Of a stretch of 33,155 nt of DNA, positions 22,082-28,290 are shown piece after piece. The notes beneath the pieces are model-generated. The model saw nothing but the letters and a program-made list of their open reading frames with translations, did not search any database and was not told the DNA's origin. The first letter of the stretch is position 1. Every line of letters starts with the position of its first letter. The DNA is from a virus: positions 1 to 33,155 of IMG/VR virus record IMGVR_UViG_3300045921_000462; one strand, given 5' to 3'. The translations under genes and the position numbers were made by a program.

Positions 22082-22710
22082 TCCTCGCCTCCGATGCGCG
22101 TGCCCTTGCGCGCCTTCTTGATGCTGACCACCTGGCCGACGAACAGGCCAAGCGTCTCAGGGTCGCACGCGCGGCCTTCGCGCAGCAGCTGCCGAACGAA
22201 CGCGCACAGCGTCTGCGGATGGACCTGCTCGCTCATGCTGGTGTCTGCTGGAGAGACATTGAGCACAGGAGCGCCGTTCTCGTCCAGCACGAACACGCGC
22301 CCGGCCTTGATGGCGTCTGCCACCACAGCTGCCTCGTTAGACGCTGAGCGCGGATAGCGCAGCGTGATTGTCCGCGACAGCAAATCCGAACCACCGATCT
22401 CATTGAGGTGCGCGATTGCCAGCGCACGCTTGCCGCTGTCTTCCTTGGGCAACGAGCCTGCGACGAAGTCGTCCAGGACAAGGCGGAGCCCATCGTCTGT
22501 TGTGAACTCAGACAGCGACAGCGCCATCATCGCATCCGGCAGCGTCTTGCGCCGCATCTGCTCATAGGCACGCTTGGCTGCGGATGCGGCTTCCTCCAGC
22601 TGCTCTGCCATTAGGCGAGCGTTCTCGAGGTTCATGGCCAGCTGGCGAAGATGTGCGATATCTGCGGAAGGCGCTTGCGCGCCTTCCCTGAGATCGTCGG
22701 AGAGGTCCAT
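22078..22710 (-). CDS. Conserved phage replication-accessory protein (function unknown)
   Basis: A 210-residue protein. Residues about 15-60 are a coiled coil (LRQLAMNLENARLMAEQLEE), then KTLPDAMMALSLSEFTTDDG, and a C-terminal VHPQTLCAFVRQLLREG with a GLFVGQVVSIKKARKG strand. This architecture recurs in phages immediately next to the IPRL-type ssDNA-binding-like gene, but the biochemical function is not established. The start is the ATG in TGATG; a GTG one codon earlier is an alternative. AGGTGATG supplies a ribosome site. Confidence 0.6.
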   Translation of the reverse strand: MDLSDDLREGAQAPSADIAHLRQLAMNLENARLMAEQLEEAASAAKRAYEQMRRKTLPDAMMALSLSEFTTDDGLRLVLDDFVAGSLPKEDSGKRALAIAHLNEIGGSDLLSRTITLRYPRSASNEAAVVADAIKAGRVFVLDENGAPVLNVSPADTSMSEQVHPQTLCAFVRQLLREGRACDPETLGLFVGQVVSIKKARKGTRIGGEE

Positions 22711-23528
22711 CACATCACCTCATCATCGCTGACGATGGCGCTCTCGTGATGCGAAGCCTCTGCCGCCATATCCGCCTTCGCCTCACCGGCGATGATGGAT
22801 GAACGGAACGCGCGCGCCTCAGCGAGCAGATGCTTGTAGTTGGCGAGATCGGTGATCGCGACACCGCGCTCGATCCGCCAGCCAGACCACGACCCTTCCG
22901 CATTGCTCTCGGAGATGACCGAGAGATTGTAGGTGCGGAAGTAGAGCGGCGGCACGAACGTTTCACCGTGCTTGTCGGTGAGACGCTCGGACGTCGCGAG
23001 CGTCAGCCACTTGCGCGCCTTCTTCAGCTGTGTGCTTGCCAGGCCGATGAACGAGCGTCGCATGCCGGCACTCAGGTTGAGCACATAGAACTGCGCTGTC
23101 TCCTGGATGCTGTTGCCGTTCGGCAGCACATTGCGGCGCTTGCCCTGATCGGAGGTGCCGGCGAGGATCGCATCGCTCTGGTGGATGGCGATCAAGCCCT
23201 TGCCACTGTTCTTGGGAGCCCACTCCAGCCACACACGCTGGAAATAGGCTGGCACCACGACCAGCGGCTCAGGGAACGTCTCGCCAGTGCTCACATCGCA
23301 GATGTCGCCTGCGCGAGCATCCGGGATGTAGAGCGCGCTGTTGCGATCCAGCTGCGGCGACAAGGCCTGAAGGATCGTCAGGCGCGGGATCGTGACATCG
23401 CGCGCAGTGACGTTCTCCAGCCCAGCACCGGCATCGGCAGCGAAGTCATCCGCCGCCGACACCGCCATTCCGCTCGAGTTGTTGGGGACGAGATCGAGAG
23501 GCGCAGGAGCCTCGTTCTTCTTCGGCAT
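22710..23528 (-). CDS. Putative ssDNA-binding-like phage protein
   Basis: A 272-residue protein starting MPKKNEAPAPLDLVPN. The signature DVTIPRLTILQALSPQLDRN is typical of a widespread phage family often labelled ssDNA-binding or recombination-associated. Further segments are YFQRVWLEWAPKNSGKGLIA and FYVLNLSAGMRRSFIGLAST, with an acidic C-terminus (AIVSDDEVM) as in other ssDNA-binding proteins. It is the first gene of the long minus-strand operon. GGAG sits ten bases before the ATG; a GTG upstream was rejected. Confidence 0.6.
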   Translation of the reverse strand: MPKKNEAPAPLDLVPNNSSGMAVSAADDFAADAGAGLENVTARDVTIPRLTILQALSPQLDRNSALYIPDARAGDICDVSTGETFPEPLVVVPAYFQRVWLEWAPKNSGKGLIAIHQSDAILAGTSDQGKRRNVLPNGNSIQETAQFYVLNLSAGMRRSFIGLASTQLKKARKWLTLATSERLTDKHGETFVPPLYFRTYNLSVISESNAEGSWSGWRIERGVAITDLANYKHLLAEARAFRSSIIAGEAKADMAAEASHHESAIVSDDEVM

Positions 23529-23720
23529 GTGCCGATCACTCCAGGACACTTGTCACCACGCCCATCGCGGTGCGCTTTTGGTCCGCAACCTTAGTCGCGT
23601 ATCCTGTGCCGAAAGAAAAGTGATTTTGCTGACGCCGACGGCTGCATGCACAACGCTACGCTGCGCTGCGATCTAAAGTCCCTTGTGGGATGAACGCTCG
23701 CTGTTGTGAACGGTCGCTCC

Positions 23721-23780
23721 AGCCGAGAGCAGCCGGGGGCAGCCGGGGGCAGCCGAGGGCAGCCGGGGGCAGCCGAGGGC
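23721..23780 (+). repeat. Six tandem 10-bp repeats (iteron-like)
   Basis: Six adjacent units of consensus AGCCGRGGGC occur without spacers; only two positions vary. The 10-bp period puts every unit on the same face of the helix. The array is followed by an AT-richer segment (AGATTTGG ... CCAAAAAATC). The G runs on the plus strand could also form a quadruplex. Candidate binding array for a replication initiator or regulator. Confidence 0.8.
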
Positions 23781-23830
23781 AGAGATTTGGGCCGAAACGG
23801 TCCAAAAAATCGCCAGGGATGGGCAGAAAG

Positions 23831-23914
23831 TGGGTTTCTACGGCTCGGCTGTCGCCGGCATATAAAGGTAGCGCGACCCTCGCTAGACCGGCCTAGAAAC
23901 CCATTAGAATGGGT
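23831..23914. promoter_or_regulatory. Paired inverted repeats, candidate operators
   Basis: TGGGTTTCTA at 23831-23840 is matched by its exact reverse complement at 23894-23903. The second arm overlaps a further 16-bp palindrome, ACCCATT-AG-AATGGGT, at 23899-23914. The spacing between arms is about 63 bp (six helical turns). A TATAAA lies between them. Such an arrangement fits cooperative repressor binding over a divergent promoter region; no consensus -35 was recognised. Confidence 0.5.
23887..23906 (-). repeat. Copy of the block B motif in the divergent region
   Basis: On the minus strand this reads TAATGGGTTTCTAGGCCGGT, 19 of 20 identical to the core of block B copies 1 and 2. A degraded fourth match, TGGGTTTCTAcGGctCGG, lies on the plus strand from 23831. 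The match therefore links three separate intergenic control regions. Confidence 0.7.
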
Positions 23915-24000
23915 CGTCGAAAAACTGTAGGTTTCCCCTGGCATTGCGCGACACGCCGTTACGCTAGCGGTTTCAAAAAAGTGGCGCCAGATGGCAAAAA

Positions 24001-24012
24001 GTTGTTTACAAC
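24001..24012. promoter_or_regulatory. Short palindrome, candidate operator
   Basis: GTTGT-TT-ACAAC, a perfect inverted repeat of 5-bp arms, in an AT-rich stretch 270 bp upstream of the first plus-strand gene. TTGTTT within it, then 17 bases, then AGTAAA could be a weak promoter overlapping the site. Low information content. Confidence 0.3.
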
Positions 24013-24080
24013 GGTGCAGGAATCAGTAAAAGTGACTTTGCCGCTGGCGAGCAGGGCCCCGACTAAAGCCCCCTCCCACC

Positions 24081-24205
24081 GGCCTGACTGGTAGGCCCGG
24101 ACCCCAACAGGCGCTCGACGCGAGGGGTGGACAACCAGGAAGGGACGCTACGGCGACCCCCTTCTTCCGGCTCTGGTTTCCAGCAGGCTGTCCACCGGAA
24201 GGTGG
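24081..24205 (+). other. Structured 5' leader upstream of the plus-strand operon
   Basis: Two clear hairpins lie here: GGCCT(7-nt loop)AGGCC at 24081-24097 and CCACC-GGAA-GGTGG at 24192-24205, the latter capped by a GNRA tetraloop. The region between is GC-rich without a credible gene. It may be the transcribed 5' end of the plus-strand message or a small RNA; it joins directly to leader copy 1. Confidence 0.35.
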
Positions 24206-24210
24206 CGGCA

Positions 24211-24281
24211 ATCGGCTCCGGTGTCCAGCCGCTGCGGCGGCTGGCATCCCGAACCGATCGTGGTTCGTAATGGAGGAAGTC
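24211..24281 (+). ncRNA. Structured leader element, copy 1
   Basis: Order: TCGGCTCCGGTGT, stem CCAGCCGC / GCGGCTGG capped by UGCG (a C-UNCG-G tetraloop), GCATCC, second hairpin CGAACC-GATCGT-GGTTCG, then the ribosome site TGGAGGA and the start codon. ATCGG at the front can instead pair with CCGAT inside hairpin 2, and CTCC near the front is complementary to the GGAG of the ribosome site. Found before four genes in this operon. Confidence 0.75.
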
Positions 24282-24647
24282 ATGCTGAAGGAAGTCCGCG
24301 AAATCGTCACCAAGGCTCTCGACGAGGCGATCGCTGCAAAGGCGAGCTTCGTGAAGCTGATCTCCGATGGCAATTTCAGCCCGGAGGCGCTCGACCTTTA
24401 CCTCAGAAAGAGAGCCGCGAAAGAAGCGGCCTTGTATTTGGACATCCGCGTCTCGAAAGCCAACAACGAGAGCGAGGCAATCGAAGCTGCCGAGGAAGTC
24501 AAGCGGCAGCTGACCGAAGACGCTCTCTACATCTGGGCCGAACGCGAAGAAAATCCGACGATCGCCTACTGGGCCAATCCCAGGATGGATGGCAAATCGG
24601 ATATCGTCAGGGAGATTGACAAGCTCCTGAGGCAAGCTGCGGAGTAG
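24282..24647 (+). CDS. Hypothetical helical protein, first gene of the plus-strand operon
   Basis: A 121-residue charged protein (MLKEVREIVTKALDEAIAAK start), almost entirely helical by residue pattern, with KAASFVKL-like and ANPRMDGKSDIVREIDKLLR segments. No family recognised. The start is the ATG that follows the TGGAGGA ribosome site conserved in all leader copies; an in-frame ATG four codons earlier overlaps that site and is unlikely. Leader copy 2 begins right after its stop codon. Confidence 0.7.
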   Translation: MLKEVREIVTKALDEAIAAKASFVKLISDGNFSPEALDLYLRKRAAKEAALYLDIRVSKANNESEAIEAAEEVKRQLTEDALYIWAEREENPTIAYWANPRMDGKSDIVREIDKLLRQAAE

Positions 24648-24722
24648 GTCGGCTCCGGTGTCCAGCTGCTGCGGCGGCTGGCATCCCGAACCGATCATGG
24701 TTCATAATGGAGGAGAGGACAA
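24648..24722 (+). ncRNA. Structured leader element, copy 2
   Basis: Same order as copy 1. The first stem is CCAGCTGC / GCGGCTGG: one C-to-T change turns a C-G pair into U-G, so pairing is preserved, and the UGCG loop is unchanged. Hairpin 2 is GAACC-GATCAT-GGTTC. The front GGTCGG can still pair with CCGATC using one G-U pair. It starts on the base after the preceding stop and ends at the next ATG. Confidence 0.75.
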
Positions 24723-24941
24723 ATGGCGGAGTTCACGATCAATCCTGTGCGCACCTACGCAACGAAGCAAGCCGCCAGGAAGGCTGTTGCTCGGCTCGGG
24801 CTGAGCGATGTGCCGCACACGATCATCACTGCGGAAGTGGCAGCAGAGGATGGGGACATCCTCATTCGCTACTATCCGCTGTTCGTTGGGGAGCGTGCCC
24901 TGAGTGCAGGTGCACACTTCCACTTCAACGTGATCGGCTGA
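24723..24941 (+). CDS. Small hypothetical protein
   Basis: A 72-residue protein (MAEFTINPVRTYATKQAARK) with an alpha-beta pattern: a basic helix, then strands in PHTIITAEVAAEDGDILIRY and AHFHFNVIG. It looks like a compact single-domain protein of unknown function. The ATG is preceded by GGAGG from leader copy 2. Its stop codon's last base is the first base of leader copy 3. Confidence 0.7.
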   Translation: MAEFTINPVRTYATKQAARKAVARLGLSDVPHTIITAEVAAEDGDILIRYYPLFVGERALSAGAHFHFNVIG

Positions 24942-25035
24942 TCGGCTCCGGTGTCCAGCTGCTGCGGCGGCTGGCATCCCGAACCGATCTCGGTTCCACC
25001 TGGCAATCACGCCAGGTGCTGCGGAGGACAGACTG
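24941..25035 (+). ncRNA. Structured leader element, copy 3 (with an extra hairpin)
   Basis: Front sequence, wobble-containing first stem and UGCG loop as in copy 2; hairpin 2 is GAACC-GATCTC-GGTTC. Between hairpin 2 and the ribosome site there is an additional perfect 8-bp hairpin, CACCTGGC-AATCAC-GCCAGGTG, absent from the other copies. The ribosome site is GGAGGA, ending 8 bases before the ATG. GATCGG at the front pairs fully with CCGATC. Confidence 0.75.
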
Positions 25036-25977
25036 ATGTCACATGAGGTCGAGACGATGGCCTACGCCAACGAGGTTCCGTGGCATGGCCTGGGCACGAA
25101 GGTGTCGCCCGACGCGACGGTGGACGAGATGCTGGCGGCTGCCGGCCTGGACTGGCAGGTGATCAAGCAGCCACTCTACCTGCGCAGCGCGGACGGCACC
25201 TATCGCGCCACCAAGCGTTTCGCGCTGGTGCGCGACCGCGATGAGGAGGTGCTCACCTACACGGCCGATGGGTGGACGCCATTCCAGAACCGCGATGCGC
25301 TCAACTTCTTCCGGCGCTTCGCGGAGGCGGGCAGCATCCGCCTGGAGACGGCGGGCAGCCTGCGCAGGGGGCGGGTGATCTGGGCTCTGGCCCGGATCAA
25401 CCATTCCTTCGATGCGACGCCTGGCGACCGCGTGAACGGCTACATCCTGCTGGTGTCGCCGCACGAGGTCGGCAGCGCGATCAGCGTGCGCACCACCAGC
25501 GTGCGTGTGGTCTGCGCGAACACGATGGCGCTGGCGACGCGCACCGATGAGGGTGTCCACTATCGCCAGAACCACATGAGCGAGTTCGACGAGGCGGCTG
25601 CGCGCGCGGCTGTCGAGCGCGCCCATGAGCACATGAGCGAGGCTGCGCGTCACGCCAAGACGCTCGCCAACCTCAAGCTGGGGATGCACGACACGGTGCG
25701 CTTCCTCGGCCAGTTCTTCGGGCACCCGCAGATGAGCGACGAGGAAATCGCCGATGAGGCGCGCTGGTCGCAGTCGCTGTGCGGTGTCATGGAGAGCGTG
25801 ATCAGCGCGCCTGGTGCCGATCCGGGCACTGGCTGGGGTGTGTTGGCGGGCGTCACCCACTGGTGCGACCATGTGGCGGGTCGCAGCGCGGATGCGCGGC
25901 TGACGCGCAGCTGGCTCGGCGACTACGCGCGGCTGAAGGAAGACGTCAGCGATGGCCTGATGATGCTGGCCCGCTGA
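25036..25977 (+). CDS. DUF932 / phage-plasmid-related protein (TIGR03299-like)
   Basis: A 313-residue protein with family signatures MSHEVETMAYANEVPWHGLG, the DATVDEMLAAAGLDWQV region, and SVRTTSVRVVCANTMALATR in the middle, followed by a helical C-terminal half. DUF932 proteins are common in phages and plasmids and are found near DNA-metabolism genes; the function is unproven. The strong leader and ribosome site suggest high early expression. A large hairpin lies directly after the stop codon. Confidence 0.88.
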   Translation: MSHEVETMAYANEVPWHGLGTKVSPDATVDEMLAAAGLDWQVIKQPLYLRSADGTYRATKRFALVRDRDEEVLTYTADGWTPFQNRDALNFFRRFAEAGSIRLETAGSLRRGRVIWALARINHSFDATPGDRVNGYILLVSPHEVGSAISVRTTSVRVVCANTMALATRTDEGVHYRQNHMSEFDEAAARAAVERAHEHMSEAARHAKTLANLKLGMHDTVRFLGQFFGHPQMSDEEIADEARWSQSLCGVMESVISAPGADPGTGWGVLAGVTHWCDHVAGRSADARLTRSWLGDYARLKEDVSDGLMMLAR

Positions 25978-25987
25978 TCGCTACTAC

Positions 25988-26016
25988 TGCGAGCGTCGCA
26001 CCATGCGGCGCTCGCA
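25988..26016 (+). other. Strong intergenic hairpin after the DUF932 gene
   Basis: A 13-pair stem with a CCA triloop: TGCGAGCGTCGCA / TGCGGCGCTCGCA, with a single U-G pair. It begins ten bases after the stop. There is no T-run behind it, so it is unlikely to terminate; it could be a processing or stability element. It takes the place of the leader element before the one gene of the operon that lacks that leader. Confidence 0.55.
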
Positions 26017-26051
26017 CCCACCAACCAACCACAGGAACAGGAAACAAGACG

Positions 26052-26870
26052 ATGTCCGACGTGAACGAGATGACTGGCCAGGAGCTGGTCGGTGCCTACA
26101 ACACGATCGCTGCGCGCAACGGCTGGAAGCAGGTGGCGAGGTTCTCCTCGCGCCAGGAAGGCCTGCGGCGCATCCAGATCCTCATGGACATGGAGAAGCA
26201 GAAGGTGGAAGACAGGAAGAACGCCAATGCTGAAGATGCGGTGACGAAGAGCGCGCTGCGCATCGCCGCCGCCGCCAAGGCGGAGGAAGAGGCGAAGGCC
26301 GAAGCGAAGGCCGAAGCCAAGGCCGAAGCCAAGGCGGCTCGCGCAGCCAAGAAGGCCGAACGCAACACGCCGGAGGCCAAGGCGGCTCGCGACGCCGAGC
26401 GCGCGGCCAAGCGGGAGGCCAAGGCGGCTGCGCGTGCGGCGCTGAAGGCTGAGCGCGACGCCGAGCGTGAGGCCAAGCGTGAGGCCAAGCGTGAGGCCAA
26501 GAAGGCCGAGCGTCCTGCTCAGAAGGTCTCGCTGCTCAGCCGCGCGGCTGCCGCGTTCGGCGGTGTCGAGTCCGACCTCAGCGACAAGATCGGGAGCCTG
26601 CCGGTGGCCAACACGGTGGCCAATCGCGCGAAGCGTCAGATGCGCGAAGGCGCAGCGCCGCGCGGTGGTTATCACGGGAGGTATGCGGCCAAGAAGATGT
26701 TCCCGATTGACCACAAGAACCCCTTCCGCAAGGGCAGTGCCTCCTGGCACGGGTTCGAGGTGGTGATCGCTGAGCCTGGCATCACGCTGCGCGAATACAT
26801 GGAGCGCGGCCTGCGGCGCCAGAGCATCCTCTACGCGATCAAGCAGCAGTGGGTGCGGCTGGAGGATTGA
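26052..26870 (+). CDS. Lys/Ala/Glu-rich phage protein with long charged helix
   Basis: A 272-residue protein. Residues 1-50 (MSDVNEMTGQELVGAYNTIA) match a module found in other phage proteins (FNxMTGxELVxxYN). Residues about 75-160 are a repetitive KAEAKAEA / REAKREAK helix. The C-terminal ITLREYMERGLRRQSILYAI resembles the small domain seen in DUF3489-like proteins. A nucleic-acid-binding role is possible from the charge pattern but unproven. The start ATG follows AGGAAACAAG rather than the shared leader; a longer upstream frame overlaps DUF932 and was discarded. Confidence 0.75.
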   Translation: MSDVNEMTGQELVGAYNTIAARNGWKQVARFSSRQEGLRRIQILMDMEKQKVEDRKNANAEDAVTKSALRIAAAAKAEEEAKAEAKAEAKAEAKAARAAKKAERNTPEAKAARDAERAAKREAKAAARAALKAERDAEREAKREAKREAKKAERPAQKVSLLSRAAAAFGGVESDLSDKIGSLPVANTVANRAKRQMREGAAPRGGYHGRYAAKKMFPIDHKNPFRKGSASWHGFEVVIAEPGITLREYMERGLRRQSILYAIKQQWVRLED

Positions 26871-26948
26871 TCGGCTCCGGTGTCGGGCTGCCCTTGCGAG
26901 AGGGCAGCCCGCATCCCGAACCGATCCTGGTTCGTCATGGAGGAAGAG
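26869..26948 (+). ncRNA. Structured leader element, copy 4 (stem replaced)
   Basis: Front and hairpin 2 (CGAACC-GATCCT-GGTTCG) are conserved, but the first stem has a completely different sequence, CGGGCTGCCCT / AGGGCAGCCCG, 11 pairs long, capped by U-GCGA-G, a GNRA tetraloop instead of UNCG. The shape is therefore kept while the sequence is not. TGGAGGA follows, then the ATG. The element overlaps the preceding stop codon by two bases. Confidence 0.8.
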
Positions 26949-28010
26949 ATGACCAACAGCATCGTTACCATCCGCCGCGCGCATGGCGGCGACGTGATCT
27001 TCAGCGGGGAATATCGCTCGTTCCGCGAGGCAGTGACTGCTGCGGTGATGAGCTGCGCAGATATGCGCGGCGCTGACCTGTGCTCGGAAGACATGCGCGG
27101 CATCGATCTGCGCGATGTGAACCTGAGCGGCGCTGACCTGCACAACGCAGATTTGCGCAGTGCGGATCTGCGCGGTGCGGATCTGACGAATGCCGACCTC
27201 AGCGGTGCTCATCTGGACGGTGCGGATCTGACGAATGCCGACCTCAGCGGTGCTCATCTGGACGGTGCGGATCTGCGCGGTGCGATCCTCGCTGATGCGG
27301 ACTTCAGCGAGGCGGACATGGCCAGCGTGAGCATGGCAGGCGCCAACCTGCGCGGCGCTTCGCTGCGCTGCGTGAACGCGAACTACGCGATCTTCGACAG
27401 CGCAGACATGTGCAGCGTGAATGCGGATGGCGCCCATCTGCGCGGTGCCAGTATGCGCAAGGCTAACATGCGCGACGCCTCGCTGAATGGTGCCGATCTG
27501 TTCAACGCAGACATGGCTGGCAGCGATCTATCCGATGCGGACATGCAAGGCTCGGTGCTGAGCGGCGCGATCCTGACCAGGGCTGTTCTGCGTGGCGCCA
27601 ACCTGAACTGTGCAGACATGGCTGGCGCCTCTCTGAGCGACGCCGATCTGAGCGCCGCATCGCTGCTGGAAGCGGAACTGTCGAGCGCTGATCTGCGCGG
27701 CACGATCTTGCCGGATGCGCCGTCTGTCCCGAACCTCGACGCAGCGATCCTGGATGCGATCGGGCCAGACAGGAAAGGGCTGGACATGTCGAGCTGGCAC
27801 GGCAAGTGCGGAACAACGCACTGCCGTGCTGGGTGGACAGTGACGCTGGCTGGCAAGAACGGCAGCCGCCTGGAGGACGAGGTCGGAACCAGCGCGGCTG
27901 CGGCGCTCATCTACGCCGCCAGCACGCCGGGCGGCTGCATCGTCCCTGACTGGTATGCGAGCGAGGAAGACTCGGTCTCAGACATGCGCAGCCGTGCACA
28001 TCTCGTCTGA
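26949..28010 (+). CDS. Pentapeptide-repeat protein
   Basis: A 353-residue protein. After a ~35-residue head (MTNSIVTIRRAHGGDVIFSG) come about 45 tandem A(D/N)LxG-type repeats (DLRGADLTNADLSGAHLDGA), which fold as a right-handed quadrilateral beta helix. The C-terminal ~75 residues (WHGKCGTTHCRAGWTVTLAG...SDMRSRAHL) form a conserved domain seen behind phage pentapeptide repeats. Some pentapeptide proteins mimic DNA and block gyrase; whether this one does is unknown. Start chosen at the ATG after the leader's ribosome site. Followed by an intrinsic terminator. Confidence 0.9.
   Translation: MTNSIVTIRRAHGGDVIFSGEYRSFREAVTAAVMSCADMRGADLCSEDMRGIDLRDVNLSGADLHNADLRSADLRGADLTNADLSGAHLDGADLTNADLSGAHLDGADLRGAILADADFSEADMASVSMAGANLRGASLRCVNANYAIFDSADMCSVNADGAHLRGASMRKANMRDASLNGADLFNADMAGSDLSDADMQGSVLSGAILTRAVLRGANLNCADMAGASLSDADLSAASLLEAELSSADLRGTILPDAPSVPNLDAAILDAIGPDRKGLDMSSWHGKCGTTHCRAGWTVTLAGKNGSRLEDEVGTSAAAALIYAASTPGGCIVPDWYASEEDSVSDMRSRAHLV
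27174..27263 (+). repeat. Exact tandem 45-bp duplication in the pentapeptide gene
   Basis: Two identical 45-bp units (15 codons, three pentapeptides) stand head to tail; a partial third copy follows. Identity at synonymous sites shows the duplication is recent compared with the remaining repeats. Confidence 0.85.
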
Positions 28011-28025
28011 CAGCTGATGGCTGAA

Positions 28026-28067
28026 GGCGCGGTCGGCCTGGGGTTTCCAGGCCAGCCGCGCCTTTTT
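28026..28067 (+). terminator. Intrinsic terminator of the plus-strand operon
   Basis: Arms GGCGCGG and GGCCTGG pair with CCAGGCC and CCGCGCC across a small internal mismatch, with a GGTTT loop and TTTTT immediately after. It lies 15 bases past the pentapeptide gene stop and should end the message begun at the divergent control region. Confidence 0.9.
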
Positions 28068-28108
28068 GCGTTCTAGGCCGCGCCAGATCAAACCTAGGGA
28101 AAACCTAG

Positions 28109-28222
28109 GAAGTCGCCGTAGGGCCGAAATAATGGGATTCTAGGCCGGTCCCTGGTCTGACCCTAGCAACCCTACAGCCCCTATCCGGAGACCCAGCTGC
28201 CTGCCCACCGCTGCCCAGCCGC
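28109..28222 (+). repeat. Block B, copy 2
   Basis: Identical for 44 bp to 10490-10533 and similar for a further ~70 bp. It contains TAATGGGATTCTAGGCCGGT. A shorter match, TTCTAGGCCG, also occurs just upstream at 28071. CCTAGG occurs twice just before the block. Unlike copy 1 it is non-coding. The neighbouring element A has opposite relative orientation in the two places. Confidence 0.8.
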
Positions 28223-28237
28223 CTTGCCGCCCTGCCG

Positions 28238-28290
28238 CCCCCCCCCCCGCGCCGCCGCCGCCCAGCCGCCCAGCCGCCCAGCCGCCCAGG
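28238..28290 (-). repeat. C-run and CCCAGCCG tandem repeats (G-quadruplex potential)
   Basis: A run of eleven C is followed by GCC triplets and then three tandem CCCAGCCG units plus a partial one, ending where element A begins. On the minus strand this gives many GGG runs at short spacing, so a G-quadruplex could form there, just upstream of the helicase promoter. The run length may also be error-prone in sequencing. Confidence 0.6.

Larger units (their letters stand above)
23529..24281. other. Divergent non-coding control region
   Basis: The minus-strand replication operon and the plus-strand operon are transcribed away from this 750-bp stretch. No convincing gene lies in it; the frames present are low-complexity products of the repeats. 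It holds six 10-bp tandem repeats, several inverted repeats, a lone TATAAA (near 23861) and, at the right end, hairpins leading into the first leader element. The combination of iterated repeats next to AT-rich DNA between divergent operons is what one expects of an origin and/or master regulatory region. Confidence 0.6.

Noticed and set aside
23721-23780. CRISPR array
   Set aside because: Units are 10 bp and contiguous, without spacers, and there are no cas genes.
23591-23944. Minus-strand frame across the tandem repeats
   Set aside because: Composition is dominated by the 10-bp repeats (proline/serine-rich) and no ribosome site or family was seen.
24211-24281. tRNA-like feature because of the GGTTCG segment
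   Set aside because: No cloverleaf, anticodon arm or acceptor stem could be drawn; the segment is one arm of hairpin 2.
24211-26948. Leader repeats as simple duplicated promoters
   Set aside because: The conserved feature is pairing rather than sequence in the first stem, no -35/-10 pattern repeats within them, and the ribosome site at fixed place argues for transcribed leaders. A promoter further upstream is not excluded.
25923-27437. Long minus-strand frame opposite the charged-helix and pentapeptide genes
   Set aside because: Its repeats are the reverse reading of the pentapeptide codons; the plus strand has ribosome sites, leaders and a terminator.
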